Assembly (NCBI GenBank): GCA_003141895.1
Contig: PLNT01000007.1
Span: 163,783 to 227,782, forward strand
Origin: Bacteroidales bacterium
Lineage (GTDB): Bacteria > Bacteroidota > Bacteroidia > Bacteroidales > VadinHA17
Reading direction: 5' to 3'
DNA length: 64,000 bases
Shown: positions 9,581 through 18,465 of the stretch, one piece after another
How the letters are laid out: each line of letters opens with the position of its first letter
Position numbering within the stretch: the stretch's first letter is position 1
Notes under the pieces: model-generated
What the model was told of the DNA's origin: nothing
Seen by the model: only the letters and a program-made list of their open reading frames with translations
The model's database searches: none
Translations under genes and position numbers: made by a program

Positions 9581-10030
9581 ATGATTAGTGATGATACCAG
9601 GTTAACCGTAAAGAAGATCTTCACTGAGTATCTCGAAAAGAGGGGGCATCGCAAAACACCTGAGCGATATGCAATTCTTGATGAGATTTATTCACGATCG
9701 GGACACTTCGACATTGAATCTCTATATATTTTTATGAAGAATAAAAATTATCGGGTGAGCAGGGCCACGTTATACAATACTATTGAGTTGTTGCTCGATT
9801 GCAATCTGGTCATTAAACATCAGTTCGGAAAGAACATTGCACAATTTGAACGAGCATATCAGTGCGGACAGCACGATCATCTGATTGATATTGAAACCGG
9901 TAAAGTAATTGAATTTTGCGACCCGAGAATCCATGAGATTATTAATACTGCAAGTGAAATGCACAACTTCACTCCGCAATATCACTCGTTATATATTTAC
10001 GGAACTTATAAGGGTAAGGAAAAATCCTGA
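9581..10030 (+). CDS. Fur-family metal-responsive transcriptional repressor
   Basis: 149-residue regulator. The N-terminal winged helix (about 10-85) contains the recognition segment [16 protein letters not shown]. The C-terminal dimerisation and metal domain has the [16 protein letters not shown] segment, equivalent to HHDHxxCxxCG. The histidines of the regulatory site are present, but the first structural-zinc CxxC is replaced by DIET and no second CxxC follows. It may therefore not carry the stabilising zinc of E. coli Fur. Whether it senses iron, zinc, manganese or peroxide cannot be decided from sequence. It sits between rel and purA with its own candidate promoter. Confidence 0.88.
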   Translation: MISDDTRLTVKKIFTEYLEKRGHRKTPERYAILDEIYSRSGHFDIESLYIFMKNKNYRVSRATLYNTIELLLDCNLVIKHQFGKNIAQFERAYQCGQHDHLIDIETGKVIEFCDPRIHEIINTASEMHNFTPQYHSLYIYGTYKGKEKS

Positions 10031-10194
10031 AAAGATACCTCACGGAACCTAACCCAGTGATAGTCTTAGCCGTTCCCCCGATATCGTTTATCTACTTATT
10101 GCCATTTATCAACAATCTGTAACCGGGCTACCCGAAAATTGAATTAATTCGTACCTTGTAAAGCTTTTAAATTTTATTACATATAATATATAAT

Positions 10195-11460
10195 ATGAAC
10201 ATTGACATACTGTTAGGACTGCAGTGGGGAGATGAAGGAAAGGGAAAAATTGTTGATTCCTTAAGTCCGGTTTATGATGTTATTGCCCGTTTTCAGGGCG
10301 GTCCCAACGCCGGACATTCTCTCGAATTTAATAATGTTAAACACGTTCTTCACCTCATACCTTCTGGTATATTCCATGCCGATAAACTGAACATAATAGG
10401 AAATGGAGTAGTAATCGATCCTGCTGTATTTAAAAAGGAAATTGAAGAATTGGGACCCTCTGTCAATGAACTCATTAAACGGCTCATCATTTCAAATAAA
10501 GCAAATCTTATTTTACCCACTCACAGAATACTTGATGCCGCTTACGAAGGACTTAAGGGTGATTCCAAAATAGGTTCAACACTTAAGGGAATCGGTCCTG
10601 CCTATACTGACAAAACCGGCCGCAATGGCTTAAGAGCTGGTGATATTCTTCGGAATGATTTCCAGCAGCTATACAATGACCATACAAAAGGTCACATGAT
10701 GATACTCAAAAATTATGATTTCAAATTTGACCTTAAAGAATATGAAAAAGGCTGGTTTGAAGGAATTGAATTGTTGAAAAAATTTTCTGTCACCAATACC
10801 GAATATCTGGTTAATGAACTTGCAGGAAAAGGTAAGAAGATATTGGCCGAAGGTGCACAGGGAACAATGCTTGATGTTGACTTTGGTTCTTATCCTTTCG
10901 TGACATCTTCAAATACAATCAGCGCCGGGGCCTGCACTGGTCTGGGTATCTCACCTAAAAGGATAGGTGATATTTTTGGCATTTTCAAGGCGTATTGCAC
11001 AAGGGTTGGATGCGGTCCATTTCCAACAGAACTTCATGATGAAACAGGAGCAAATTTAAGGAATCTTGGTAATGAGTTTGGCTCAACAACTGGCAGACCA
11101 AGGCGTTGCGGATGGCTCGATCTGCCTGCGATGAAATATTCCATAATGATAAATGGTATTACCAAACTTTTTATGACAAAAGCTGATGTTATGTCAGGTT
11201 TCAAAACAATCAAAATTTGTACTTCATACAAGGTTAATGGCAAAATATGCAATGAACTGCCATTTAACAATGATTGCGAAATAGAAACGGTTTATACTGA
11301 GATAGATGGTTGGAATGAAGTAATTACCAAATATAGAGAGTTCAGCGAACTGCCCTCAGCACTCAAAAAATACATTGAGTTCATAGAGACTCAAACAGGG
11401 GTGCCCGTTACTATAGTTTCCGTTGGTCCTGACAGGAAAGAGACTATCTTCAGAAACTAA
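10195..11460 (+). CDS. purA: Adenylosuccinate synthetase
   Basis: GTP-dependent ligation of IMP and aspartate, the first committed step to AMP; cytosolic homodimer. The GTP loop WGDEGKGK is at residues 11-18, followed by GGPNAGHSL, the IMP-binding GIGPAYTDKTGRNGLR region and the C-terminal TTGRPRRCGWLDLPAMKYS segment. The 421-residue length is normal. The 164-base gap from the Fur-like gene holds no recognisable gene; a TACCTTG box at about 10152 is a weak promoter candidate. Convergent with the SPOR lipoprotein gene. Confidence 0.97.
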   Translation: MNIDILLGLQWGDEGKGKIVDSLSPVYDVIARFQGGPNAGHSLEFNNVKHVLHLIPSGIFHADKLNIIGNGVVIDPAVFKKEIEELGPSVNELIKRLIISNKANLILPTHRILDAAYEGLKGDSKIGSTLKGIGPAYTDKTGRNGLRAGDILRNDFQQLYNDHTKGHMMILKNYDFKFDLKEYEKGWFEGIELLKKFSVTNTEYLVNELAGKGKKILAEGAQGTMLDVDFGSYPFVTSSNTISAGACTGLGISPKRIGDIFGIFKAYCTRVGCGPFPTELHDETGANLRNLGNEFGSTTGRPRRCGWLDLPAMKYSIMINGITKLFMTKADVMSGFKTIKICTSYKVNGKICNELPFNNDCEIETVYTEIDGWNEVITKYREFSELPSALKKYIEFIETQTGVPVTIVSVGPDRKETIFRN

Positions 11461-11486
11461 AGAATATACTACGCACTCGAAGCTGG

Positions 11487-11939
11487 TTATTTTTTAACAT
11501 ACAACCATGCTTCAAGCTGAACAGTATCCTGGTACTGCTTCAACCTGGCAAATGCCTTTTTGAAACTGTCGAATGCTTCAACTGAGACAAATTCAAATTT
11601 GCTTCCCTCCTTTTTCAATATTTGGGAATCATAACCTTTTTTTCTGTATTCCACTGATAGTCCTTTTGCATATTCAGGAGTTAAAAAACTTCCTACGATA
11701 ATATTGTACCTATGCGCAGCTTCGAACTCTAATCTTTCCGCATCAGCTTTTCGTGCTGAATCAAGTCTTGCATTCATTATCTGATCCTGTATTTTCTTCA
11801 GAGAATCTGCAACCCTTATACTATCTGCCTGAGCTTTAATTATTGCCATTGTTTTTGCCTTGTTGTCCTTTTTAAAATATTTGCACGATGGCATGGCAAT
11901 CAGAAATACTATTAATAAAATAGCTGATAAATGTCTCAT
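11487..11939 (-). CDS. SPOR-domain lipoprotein
   Basis: 150-residue predicted lipoprotein. The signal peptide MRHLSAILLIVFLIAMPSC has a lipobox cysteine at 19. A charged helical segment (about 25-75) follows, then a C-terminal SPOR-like fold, from HRYNIIVGSF to LEAWLYVKK. SPOR domains bind glycan strands lacking stem peptides at division or remodelling sites, so a cell-envelope role is likely. An upstream in-frame ATG at 12026 would put 29 charged residues before the signal peptide; I chose the ATG at 11939 because it gives a clean lipoprotein signal. Confidence 0.82.
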   Translation of the reverse strand: MRHLSAILLIVFLIAMPSCKYFKKDNKAKTMAIIKAQADSIRVADSLKKIQDQIMNARLDSARKADAERLEFEAAHRYNIIVGSFLTPEYAKGLSVEYRKKGYDSQILKKEGSKFEFVSVEAFDSFKKAFARLKQYQDTVQLEAWLYVKK

Positions 11940-12126
11940 AATAACAGTTTTAGGGTTAGTACTAAAAATTCTATCAAAAATGGTTCTGAATGATGCTAAC
12001 CAAAGATACAAAATAATGAATGCCAAACCAAAAGGATATATTTATAATTGCCTGATACTAAAGTAAAGTGGATTTTGTATATTCGGGGCGTATAAATTTT
12101 TTGGCTTAATTATTAAAACCAACCTG

Positions 12127-14040
12127 ATGAAATCTTTAATTCAATTTTTTGAAGAAAGTGTAGAATTGTATAGCAATAATGTTTATCTCTGGGAGAAACC
12201 CAATGATAAATATGAAGGGACAACATACGGTGAAACAAGAAGGCAGGTTGGTGAATTTGCGGCCGGTCTCATAAAACTAGGGATAAAAAAAGGCGAAAGA
12301 CTATCCCTTATCTCAGAAGGAAGAAACAGCTGGGTAATTGGCGAAATGGGTATTCTGTATGCCGGAGCAGTTAACGTTCCTTTGTCAGTAAAGCTGAACC
12401 CTGAGGAAATAAAATTCAGGATCAACCATTCAGGATCAAGAATGATCCTTGTGTCCTCTATCCAGGCTCAGAAACTTAAAGTTATATTGCATGAGTGCCC
12501 TACAATTGAAAAAATAATTCATTTCGATACTCAGGAAGAGTATGCAAATAACGAAATCCATTTCAATGAAGTAAGAAAGATTGGCAGAGAATGGCTTGAA
12601 TCTACGGAAAATCAGGCAAAGTTTGAAGAAATATATAAAAGTCTCACTCCCGACAGTTTTGCAAATATTTGTTATACCTCTGGAACTACTGCAGATCCGA
12701 AAGGCATTATTCTGACTCATGGCAATTATGTGACAAATGTTTACCAGGCATATAGTCTGATGGATATTCCTTCATTTTATAAGACCTTACTTATTCTTCC
12801 ATGGGATCATTCCTTTGGTCATACCGGAGGAATCTTTGCATTTATGGGAAAGGGCGCAAGTATAGCGTCGGTAAAAACCGGAAAAACTCCTATAGAAACA
12901 CTTCGGAATCTACCATTGTGCCTTAGAGAGATTAAACCTAATCTGCTAATGAGTGTTCCGGCAATTGCTAAGAACTTCAGAAAAAATATTGAAAAAGGAA
13001 TTAAGGAAAAAGGAAAAGCCACTGAGCTTTTGTTCAATCATGCGCTTAAGATCTCTTATGAATATAATAAGGAAGGGTGGAATAAGGGAAGAGGATTGCA
13101 ACGATTTAAAAAACCTTTATTGAGATTTTATGACCGACTTCTTTTCAGTAAAATCAGGGAAGCATATGGAGGAGAACTTGACTACTTTGTTGGCGGAGGA
13201 GCCCTTCTCGATATTGAATTGCAGAGATTTTTCTACGCCCTCGGAATTCCTATGTACCAGGGTTATGGATTAAGCGAGGCCTCCCCCGTCATCTCATCTA
13301 ACTCAACTGGCAGGCATAAACTGGGATCTTCAGGAGCACTGGTCAATAATATGGATCTGAAGATTTGCAATGACAATGGCGATGAAGTACTGGTAGGTCA
13401 AAAAGGAGAGATCGTTATCAGAGGCGGCAACGTTATGTATGGTTATTGGAAAAATGAAGCTGCTACAAAAGAGGCGGTAAGGGACGGGTGGTTATATACA
13501 GGCGATATGGGATATATGTCAGTAGATGGATTCCTTTATGTCCTCGGGAGATTCAAAAGCCTCCTCATCGCTGATGATGGCGAAAAATTCAGTCCTGAAG
13601 GAATTGAAGAAGCTATGTCTGAACAATCAAAATATATCGATCAGTGTATGCTCTACAACAATCAGAAACCATATACAGTGGTTCTCATTGTGCCTAACCA
13701 GCATGCCCTGAAATTATTTCTGGAGGAAAAAAATCTTACTGCTGATTCCGACGAAGGAAAAAGAGCTGTAATCACATTGATCGAAAGTGAAGTAAATGAA
13801 TATCGTACTAATGGAAAATTTGGAAGTATGTTCCCTCAAAGATGGCTTCCTGTTGCAATTGGGATACTGGAAGAAAGCTTTACAGAAGATAATGGCCTTA
13901 TGAACTCTACCATGAAGATCGTAAGAGGAAAAGTGATGGATAAATATCAGGATCTCATTGATTATCTGTATACTCCTGATGCGAAAGCAGTTACGAATGA
14001 AAGAAATATCGAGGAAGTTGAGAAAATGATGCTGGGATAG
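12127..14040 (+). CDS. Long-chain acyl-CoA synthetase (AMP-forming)
   Basis: Adenylates a fatty acid and transfers it to CoA. The P-loop-like AMP-binding motif is YTSGTTADPKGIILTH (about 180-195). Further motifs are YQGYGLSEASPV (about 375-390) and the adenylate-binding WLYTGDMGYMSVDGFLYVLGR segment (about 455-475), then a C-terminal domain to residue 637. The length fits FadD/FAA-type synthetases. Substrate chain length cannot be read from sequence. It stands alone, with short gaps to both neighbours and no obvious operon partner. Confidence 0.92.
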   Translation: MKSLIQFFEESVELYSNNVYLWEKPNDKYEGTTYGETRRQVGEFAAGLIKLGIKKGERLSLISEGRNSWVIGEMGILYAGAVNVPLSVKLNPEEIKFRINHSGSRMILVSSIQAQKLKVILHECPTIEKIIHFDTQEEYANNEIHFNEVRKIGREWLESTENQAKFEEIYKSLTPDSFANICYTSGTTADPKGIILTHGNYVTNVYQAYSLMDIPSFYKTLLILPWDHSFGHTGGIFAFMGKGASIASVKTGKTPIETLRNLPLCLREIKPNLLMSVPAIAKNFRKNIEKGIKEKGKATELLFNHALKISYEYNKEGWNKGRGLQRFKKPLLRFYDRLLFSKIREAYGGELDYFVGGGALLDIELQRFFYALGIPMYQGYGLSEASPVISSNSTGRHKLGSSGALVNNMDLKICNDNGDEVLVGQKGEIVIRGGNVMYGYWKNEAATKEAVRDGWLYTGDMGYMSVDGFLYVLGRFKSLLIADDGEKFSPEGIEEAMSEQSKYIDQCMLYNNQKPYTVVLIVPNQHALKLFLEEKNLTADSDEGKRAVITLIESEVNEYRTNGKFGSMFPQRWLPVAIGILEESFTEDNGLMNSTMKIVRGKVMDKYQDLIDYLYTPDAKAVTNERNIEEVEKMMLG

Positions 14041-14089
14041 GCATGGGGTGAAAATAAACCTGAACAGAGATTAACATAACCAAAATAAT

Positions 14090-16555
14090 ATGAGAACATT
14101 TCTTATCAATTTAACATTTTTATTATTCTTAAGTGTGTCCTGTACACATAAAGAAGAAATAAACTGGAAAATTGCAGAAAATCCGATCCTGACAAAATGG
14201 TCAACTGATGTTGATCCATTAAAACCATGGCTAAAATATCCTCGTCCCGATATGGTCAGAAATGAATGGATGGACCTTAACGGATTATGGAATTATGCAA
14301 TAACACCCAAAGGAGTCAAACCCGAAAAATGGGATGGTTCAATTCTCGTCCCCTACCCTGTTGAATCAGCACTGTCGGGAGTTAAAAAGAAAGTTACTGA
14401 AAAGGAAAATCTCTGGTATAAAAGAACTTTCACAATTCCTAATGTATGGAAAAAGAAACATCTTCTCTTAAATTTTGAAGCATGTGATTGGGAAACAAGA
14501 GTATGGGTAGATGGTAAAGAAGCTGGTGTCCATCGTGGAGGATATGATCCGTTCACTTTTGATATTACAGGTTTACCCGGGAAAACAAAACTTCATGAAT
14601 TACTGGTGTGTGTATGGGATCCAACCGACAAGGGAGCGCAACCTCGCGGCAAACAGGTCTCTGCCCCTGGAAGTATCTGGTATACTTCAACTACTGGTAT
14701 CTGGCAAACAGTCTGGATTGAGCCTGTAAATGAATCGTGGATATCTTCTTTCAGAACTGTTACAAATGCCGATAATGGAACAATATCATTTAAAACTGAA
14801 GTTAAAAATGCCGATGCCGGGACTCTTTTTTTCAAAATAAAAAAAGAAGGAAAGACAGTTGCCACAGCCAGTGGAAACGCGAATTCTGAAATTACAGCTC
14901 AGATTAAAGATCCGGTTTTGTGGTCACCAGATAAGCCTTTTCTTTATGATATCTCTGTTGAATTAAAAAATGACAACAAAACCGTAGATAAGGTAAATTC
15001 ATATACTGGTATTAGAAAGATATCAATCGGTAAAACTCCTGATGGTTTTACAAGAATGCTACTGAATAATGAATTTGTGTATCAGAACGGACCACTCGAT
15101 CAGGGATTCTGGCCGGATGGTATTTACACACCTCCCACTGAAGCGGCAATGGTTTACGATCTTCAAATGACAAAAAAGATGGGGTTCAATATGCTACGAA
15201 AGCATGTGAAGGTTGAAAACAGGATCTTCTATTATTGGTGTGATAAGCTGGGAATTCTTGTCTGGCAGGATATGCCCAGTGGTGATCAGTCGATCTGGGG
15301 AAATATGCCTGATATAAATAAATCAAAAGAAGCAACCGAACAATACGAATTTGAGTTGAAAAGAATGATTGAAACAAAATATAATCATCCTTCCATAATA
15401 ATGTGGGTTCCATTTAACGAGGGTTGGGGTCAGTTTGAAACAGGAAGGATAACCCAACTTATTGCCGACTATGATCATACAAGGCTTGTCAACAGCTCCT
15501 CAGGATGGACTGACAGAGGAACCGGAAACATTAGTGATATTCATCATTACCCTGATCCTGCAGTTCAACCCGCTGAAGAAAAAAGAGCAATAGTTCTTGG
15601 AGAATTCGGAGGTCTTGGTCTTCCACTCCAGGGGCATACATGGGAGAAAAAAAACTGGGGTTACCGGAACATGGCAGACACTCTTCAGCTTCTTTCAAAA
15701 TATGAATCATATCTCGATATGGTCCACAGATTTGTAAAGGAAAATGGTTTAAGTGCCTCTATATACACTCAGACGACAGATTGTGAAACAGAAACCAATG
15801 GTTTGATGACTTATGACAGGAAGGTTAATAAAATGGGTGTTAAAAATGTATATAACGCAAATAATGATTTTGTTCCACCTTCGCTAGCTTCACAGATGAG
15901 GATATTCACCGATAATTATTCAGCTGAACTGGTAAATTTCAAAGCTGGCGGAAAGATTTTTTACACCACGGATGGTACTGAACCTACAGAAAAATCCACC
16001 CAGTATTCAGCTCCATTTAATATATCGGAAACAACTACAATTAAGGCCTTTACAAAATGGGACGAAGCTAAAAGCCGTACAATTTCTTATTTGATTGAAA
16101 AGAAAAGTACAATGCCGGCTATCGAAACAGGCAATTTAAAACCAGGATTAAAAGCGAGGATATATACTGGAAATTTTAGTGCATTACCTGATTTTTCGAC
16201 TTTAAAACCTGTTACAACAAAAATAGTGACTTCGGTTTCTCATTCTGTGGCTGGCAGGGATTCATTATACAGTATTGAATTTGAAGGATATATTCTCATA
16301 CCATCTGATGGTGCATATGGGCTTTATATCCGTTCTGACGATGGTAGTAAGCTCGTTTTAGATGGAACAGAACCTGTAATGAATGACAGTGTTCATGGTA
16401 TGGTAGAGGAAGGAAGAGCATTTCCGCTTGCAAAGGGATATCATAAACTTAAAATTGATTACTTCCAACAGGTGGGTGGAAAAGGACTTGAATTCCTTGT
16501 AGAGGCTCCGGGGGAGAAGAAAGCAATCGTGCCAGCTGGTTGGCTGTTTAACTGA
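14090..16555 (+). CDS. Secreted glycoside hydrolase family 2 lipoprotein with PA14-like C-terminus
   Basis: 821-residue exported beta-glycosidase-type protein. The lipobox Cys is at 18 (FLSVSC). Residues about 45-215 are the sugar-binding jelly roll, about 215-310 the Ig-like linker and about 320-590 the TIM barrel. The acid/base is E444 (VPFNEGWGQFE) and the nucleophile E505 (VLGEFGG). Residues about 605-660 form a chitobiase/hexosaminidase-type C-terminal module (IFYTTDGTEPTEKST) and about 695-815 resemble a PA14 carbohydrate module (LYIRSDDGSKLVLDG). Specificity is open: galactosidase, glucuronidase and mannosidase are all possible in GH2. No SusC/SusD pair flanks it, so it is not in a typical polysaccharide utilisation locus. 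Confidence 0.88.
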   Translation: MRTFLINLTFLLFLSVSCTHKEEINWKIAENPILTKWSTDVDPLKPWLKYPRPDMVRNEWMDLNGLWNYAITPKGVKPEKWDGSILVPYPVESALSGVKKKVTEKENLWYKRTFTIPNVWKKKHLLLNFEACDWETRVWVDGKEAGVHRGGYDPFTFDITGLPGKTKLHELLVCVWDPTDKGAQPRGKQVSAPGSIWYTSTTGIWQTVWIEPVNESWISSFRTVTNADNGTISFKTEVKNADAGTLFFKIKKEGKTVATASGNANSEITAQIKDPVLWSPDKPFLYDISVELKNDNKTVDKVNSYTGIRKISIGKTPDGFTRMLLNNEFVYQNGPLDQGFWPDGIYTPPTEAAMVYDLQMTKKMGFNMLRKHVKVENRIFYYWCDKLGILVWQDMPSGDQSIWGNMPDINKSKEATEQYEFELKRMIETKYNHPSIIMWVPFNEGWGQFETGRITQLIADYDHTRLVNSSSGWTDRGTGNISDIHHYPDPAVQPAEEKRAIVLGEFGGLGLPLQGHTWEKKNWGYRNMADTLQLLSKYESYLDMVHRFVKENGLSASIYTQTTDCETETNGLMTYDRKVNKMGVKNVYNANNDFVPPSLASQMRIFTDNYSAELVNFKAGGKIFYTTDGTEPTEKSTQYSAPFNISETTTIKAFTKWDEAKSRTISYLIEKKSTMPAIETGNLKPGLKARIYTGNFSALPDFSTLKPVTTKIVTSVSHSVAGRDSLYSIEFEGYILIPSDGAYGLYIRSDDGSKLVLDGTEPVMNDSVHGMVEEGRAFPLAKGYHKLKIDYFQQVGGKGLEFLVEAPGEKKAIVPAGWLFN

Positions 16556-16567
16556 TATAAATAATGC

Positions 16568-17119
16568 TTAAATTATCAACCTGCTCTTAAAAGGCAGGAA
16601 AGTCATGAAATCGGCATGATGTACAATATATGCCTCGGTTGTTCTTTTAACCAGATCACCTTCATGTGCATGAGCAGCAATAATATGACACACTTCGGGA
16701 GGAATTCCGCACTCTTCAGCTAATGAGACTCCTGAAAATGGATGTCTCAGGTACTGACCATATTTCCCCTGAACAACTTTTTTGGCATCATCCAGCTCAT
16801 ATTCAAGTAATTTACCCACATCTGCCAGTATAGCACCTGAAATAAGGACATCCATGTTAACAGGCAGATCATCACCAAAAAACTCATTCATCTTCTCACC
16901 ACTCGCTTTTGCAACATGAACAACGCATCTCTTATGAGACATAAAGCTTACCTTCAGTTCTGGTCCGCACAAAAGAGTAAACGGGATTTTCTCCAGGTCT
17001 TCCGGTTTCAGAACACTTCTCTCGAGAGCAATCTCCCATGTTTTAGCAGTTTTTTCTCTTAATGTTTTATCTTTGATCCAGTCAAGCTCCGGCCAAAGTT
17101 TTTTTACCTGTTCATTCAT
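16568..17119 (-). CDS. HD-domain protein with substituted catalytic histidine
   Basis: 183-residue protein with an HD/HDIG-like helical core: H68 (VVHVAKASG), ILADVGKLLEY at 97-107, H126 (RHPFSG), H150 (IIAAHAHEGD) and the final HHADFM at 167-172. In the signature dipeptide the histidine is replaced by alanine (A99-D100; codons GCA GAT), while the other candidate metal ligands remain. It may be a phosphohydrolase with altered metal use or a degenerate binding protein. The start is 15 bases downstream of the isocitrate dehydrogenase stop on the same strand, so the pair is probably cotranscribed. Substrate unknown. Confidence 0.75.
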   Translation of the reverse strand: MNEQVKKLWPELDWIKDKTLREKTAKTWEIALERSVLKPEDLEKIPFTLLCGPELKVSFMSHKRCVVHVAKASGEKMNEFFGDDLPVNMDVLISGAILADVGKLLEYELDDAKKVVQGKYGQYLRHPFSGVSLAEECGIPPEVCHIIAAHAHEGDLVKRTTEAYIVHHADFMTFLPFKSRLII

Positions 17120-17134
17120 AAGAAATGGTTTAAA

Positions 17135-18331
17135 TTATTTCAAACCTGCAATTATAGCATCAGTCATCTGCGTTGTTGAAGCGGCCCCGTTCATTATTAC
17201 TTCCGGCCTTCCGGTCATCTTCATCATGTCGTATGTTCTCACCTTGCCTTCAATTATAACGTCAGCTATTGCTTTACGGATTTTAGATGAAATTTTCTTC
17301 TCATCCAGATAATCAAGCATCATACAAGCCGATTCAATCATTGCAATCGGGTTTACTATTGAAACTGCGTAACCTGCATATTTTGGAGCAGATCCATGAG
17401 TGGGCTCAAAAACTGCAATTCCATCGGATGAAAACTGTGCACTGCAGGCAAATCCCAGACCACCAATAAGACCCGCAAATGCATCTGAAGCAATGTCTCC
17501 GAACATATTCCCGGCAACAATCACTCCGTAGTCTTCCGGATTCTTGGTAAGCCACATCATTTGTGCGTCTATATTAGTATTCAGAAGTTTTATATCCGGA
17601 AAAGAATTTCTCTGAATTTCTTTTGCCAGTTTCCACATAAGCCCTGAAGTTTCTCTTATTACATTAGGTTTCTCGCATACTGTAACTGATTTATATCCAA
17701 ATTTTTTCGCGTGCTCAAATGCAGCAATAAGTATTCTGATCGTAGCTTTTCTGGTGAAAATTCTTGTGGATATTGAAAGTTCTTCAACAGGCACTGATCC
17801 AAAATTCGCGGCGAATTTAGGATGTGTCATAAAAGCCTCATAAACCTTTGAGGGTGGGTTTGTCCATTCTACACCCGAATATAAACATTCAGTGTTCTGC
17901 CTGAAAATTACCACATCAACCATCGGTTCATCAATAGTATTGCCTTTACCTCTTCTGACAAAATTGAGTGGATTACCTTTGTATGATTTGCACGGACGAA
18001 CGCAAATATCCAGGTTAAAAAGCTGTCTTAAACTAACTATCGGACTTGAGTATGTAAATCCTATACCCTGAAGATCGGGAGAGAGTTCAGCTTTTGCTTC
18101 ATCAATTGGCTTGGAGGTGATAGCTCCAAAGAGAGCAATTTTGTACTTTTCAATCAGTTTAATAGTTCTTTGCGGTAATGGATTTCCTTCTTTGCACCAG
18201 AATTCCCATCCAATATCGCCATGTATATAATCTGCTTTAAATCCTGCTGCTACAAGTACTCTGATAGATTCATTCAATACTACGGCACCAATTCCATCGC
18301 CAGGTAAAGTAACTATTGTTGGTTTCGACAT
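17135..18331 (-). CDS. Isocitrate/isopropylmalate dehydrogenase family protein, probably isocitrate dehydrogenase
   Basis: 398-residue beta-decarboxylating dehydrogenase. It has the N-terminal LPGDGIG motif, the substrate-binding segments SLRQLFNLDICVRPC and RQNTECLYSGVEW, and GNMFGDIASDAFAGLIGGLG. The cofactor loop HGSAPKYAG carries K317-Y318, the pair that marks NADP+-linked isocitrate dehydrogenases in the E. coli enzyme, where NAD+-linked members have Asp-Ile. So NADP+-dependent isocitrate to 2-oxoglutarate conversion is the best guess. Homoisocitrate or 3-isopropylmalate activity is not excluded, but no leu or lysine-pathway genes are nearby. The HD-domain gene follows on the same strand. 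Confidence 0.85.
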   Translation of the reverse strand: MSKPTIVTLPGDGIGAVVLNESIRVLVAAGFKADYIHGDIGWEFWCKEGNPLPQRTIKLIEKYKIALFGAITSKPIDEAKAELSPDLQGIGFTYSSPIVSLRQLFNLDICVRPCKSYKGNPLNFVRRGKGNTIDEPMVDVVIFRQNTECLYSGVEWTNPPSKVYEAFMTHPKFAANFGSVPVEELSISTRIFTRKATIRILIAAFEHAKKFGYKSVTVCEKPNVIRETSGLMWKLAKEIQRNSFPDIKLLNTNIDAQMMWLTKNPEDYGVIVAGNMFGDIASDAFAGLIGGLGFACSAQFSSDGIAVFEPTHGSAPKYAGYAVSIVNPIAMIESACMMLDYLDEKKISSKIRKAIADVIIEGKVRTYDMMKMTGRPEVIMNGAASTTQMTDAIIAGLK

Positions 18332-18437
18332 ATGATTAATTATTGTTTTGTTTCAAATCCGACTACTATTCGTAAAAATAGTTAATTTTTGCCAACTTAA
18401 AACCTCGAATTTATGCATCTAAAATTAAAATTAATAC

Positions 18438-18445
18438 TACTTTTG
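18438..18445 (+). promoter_or_regulatory. Bacteroidetes -7 promoter element (TACTTTTG) before pepD
   Basis: TAnnTTTG match ending 20 bases before the pepD ATG. The surrounding ATTAATACTACTTTTG recurs exactly at 23463-23478, which suggests a shared promoter core. Confidence 0.45.
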
Positions 18446-18465
18446 CGCCCAATCAGCTACAATAT

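Noticed and set aside
10031-10194. Possible riboswitch or small gene before purA
   Set aside because: Short C/G-rich words such as GGCTACCC are present, but no conserved purine-riboswitch core, stable stem set or ORF is visible.
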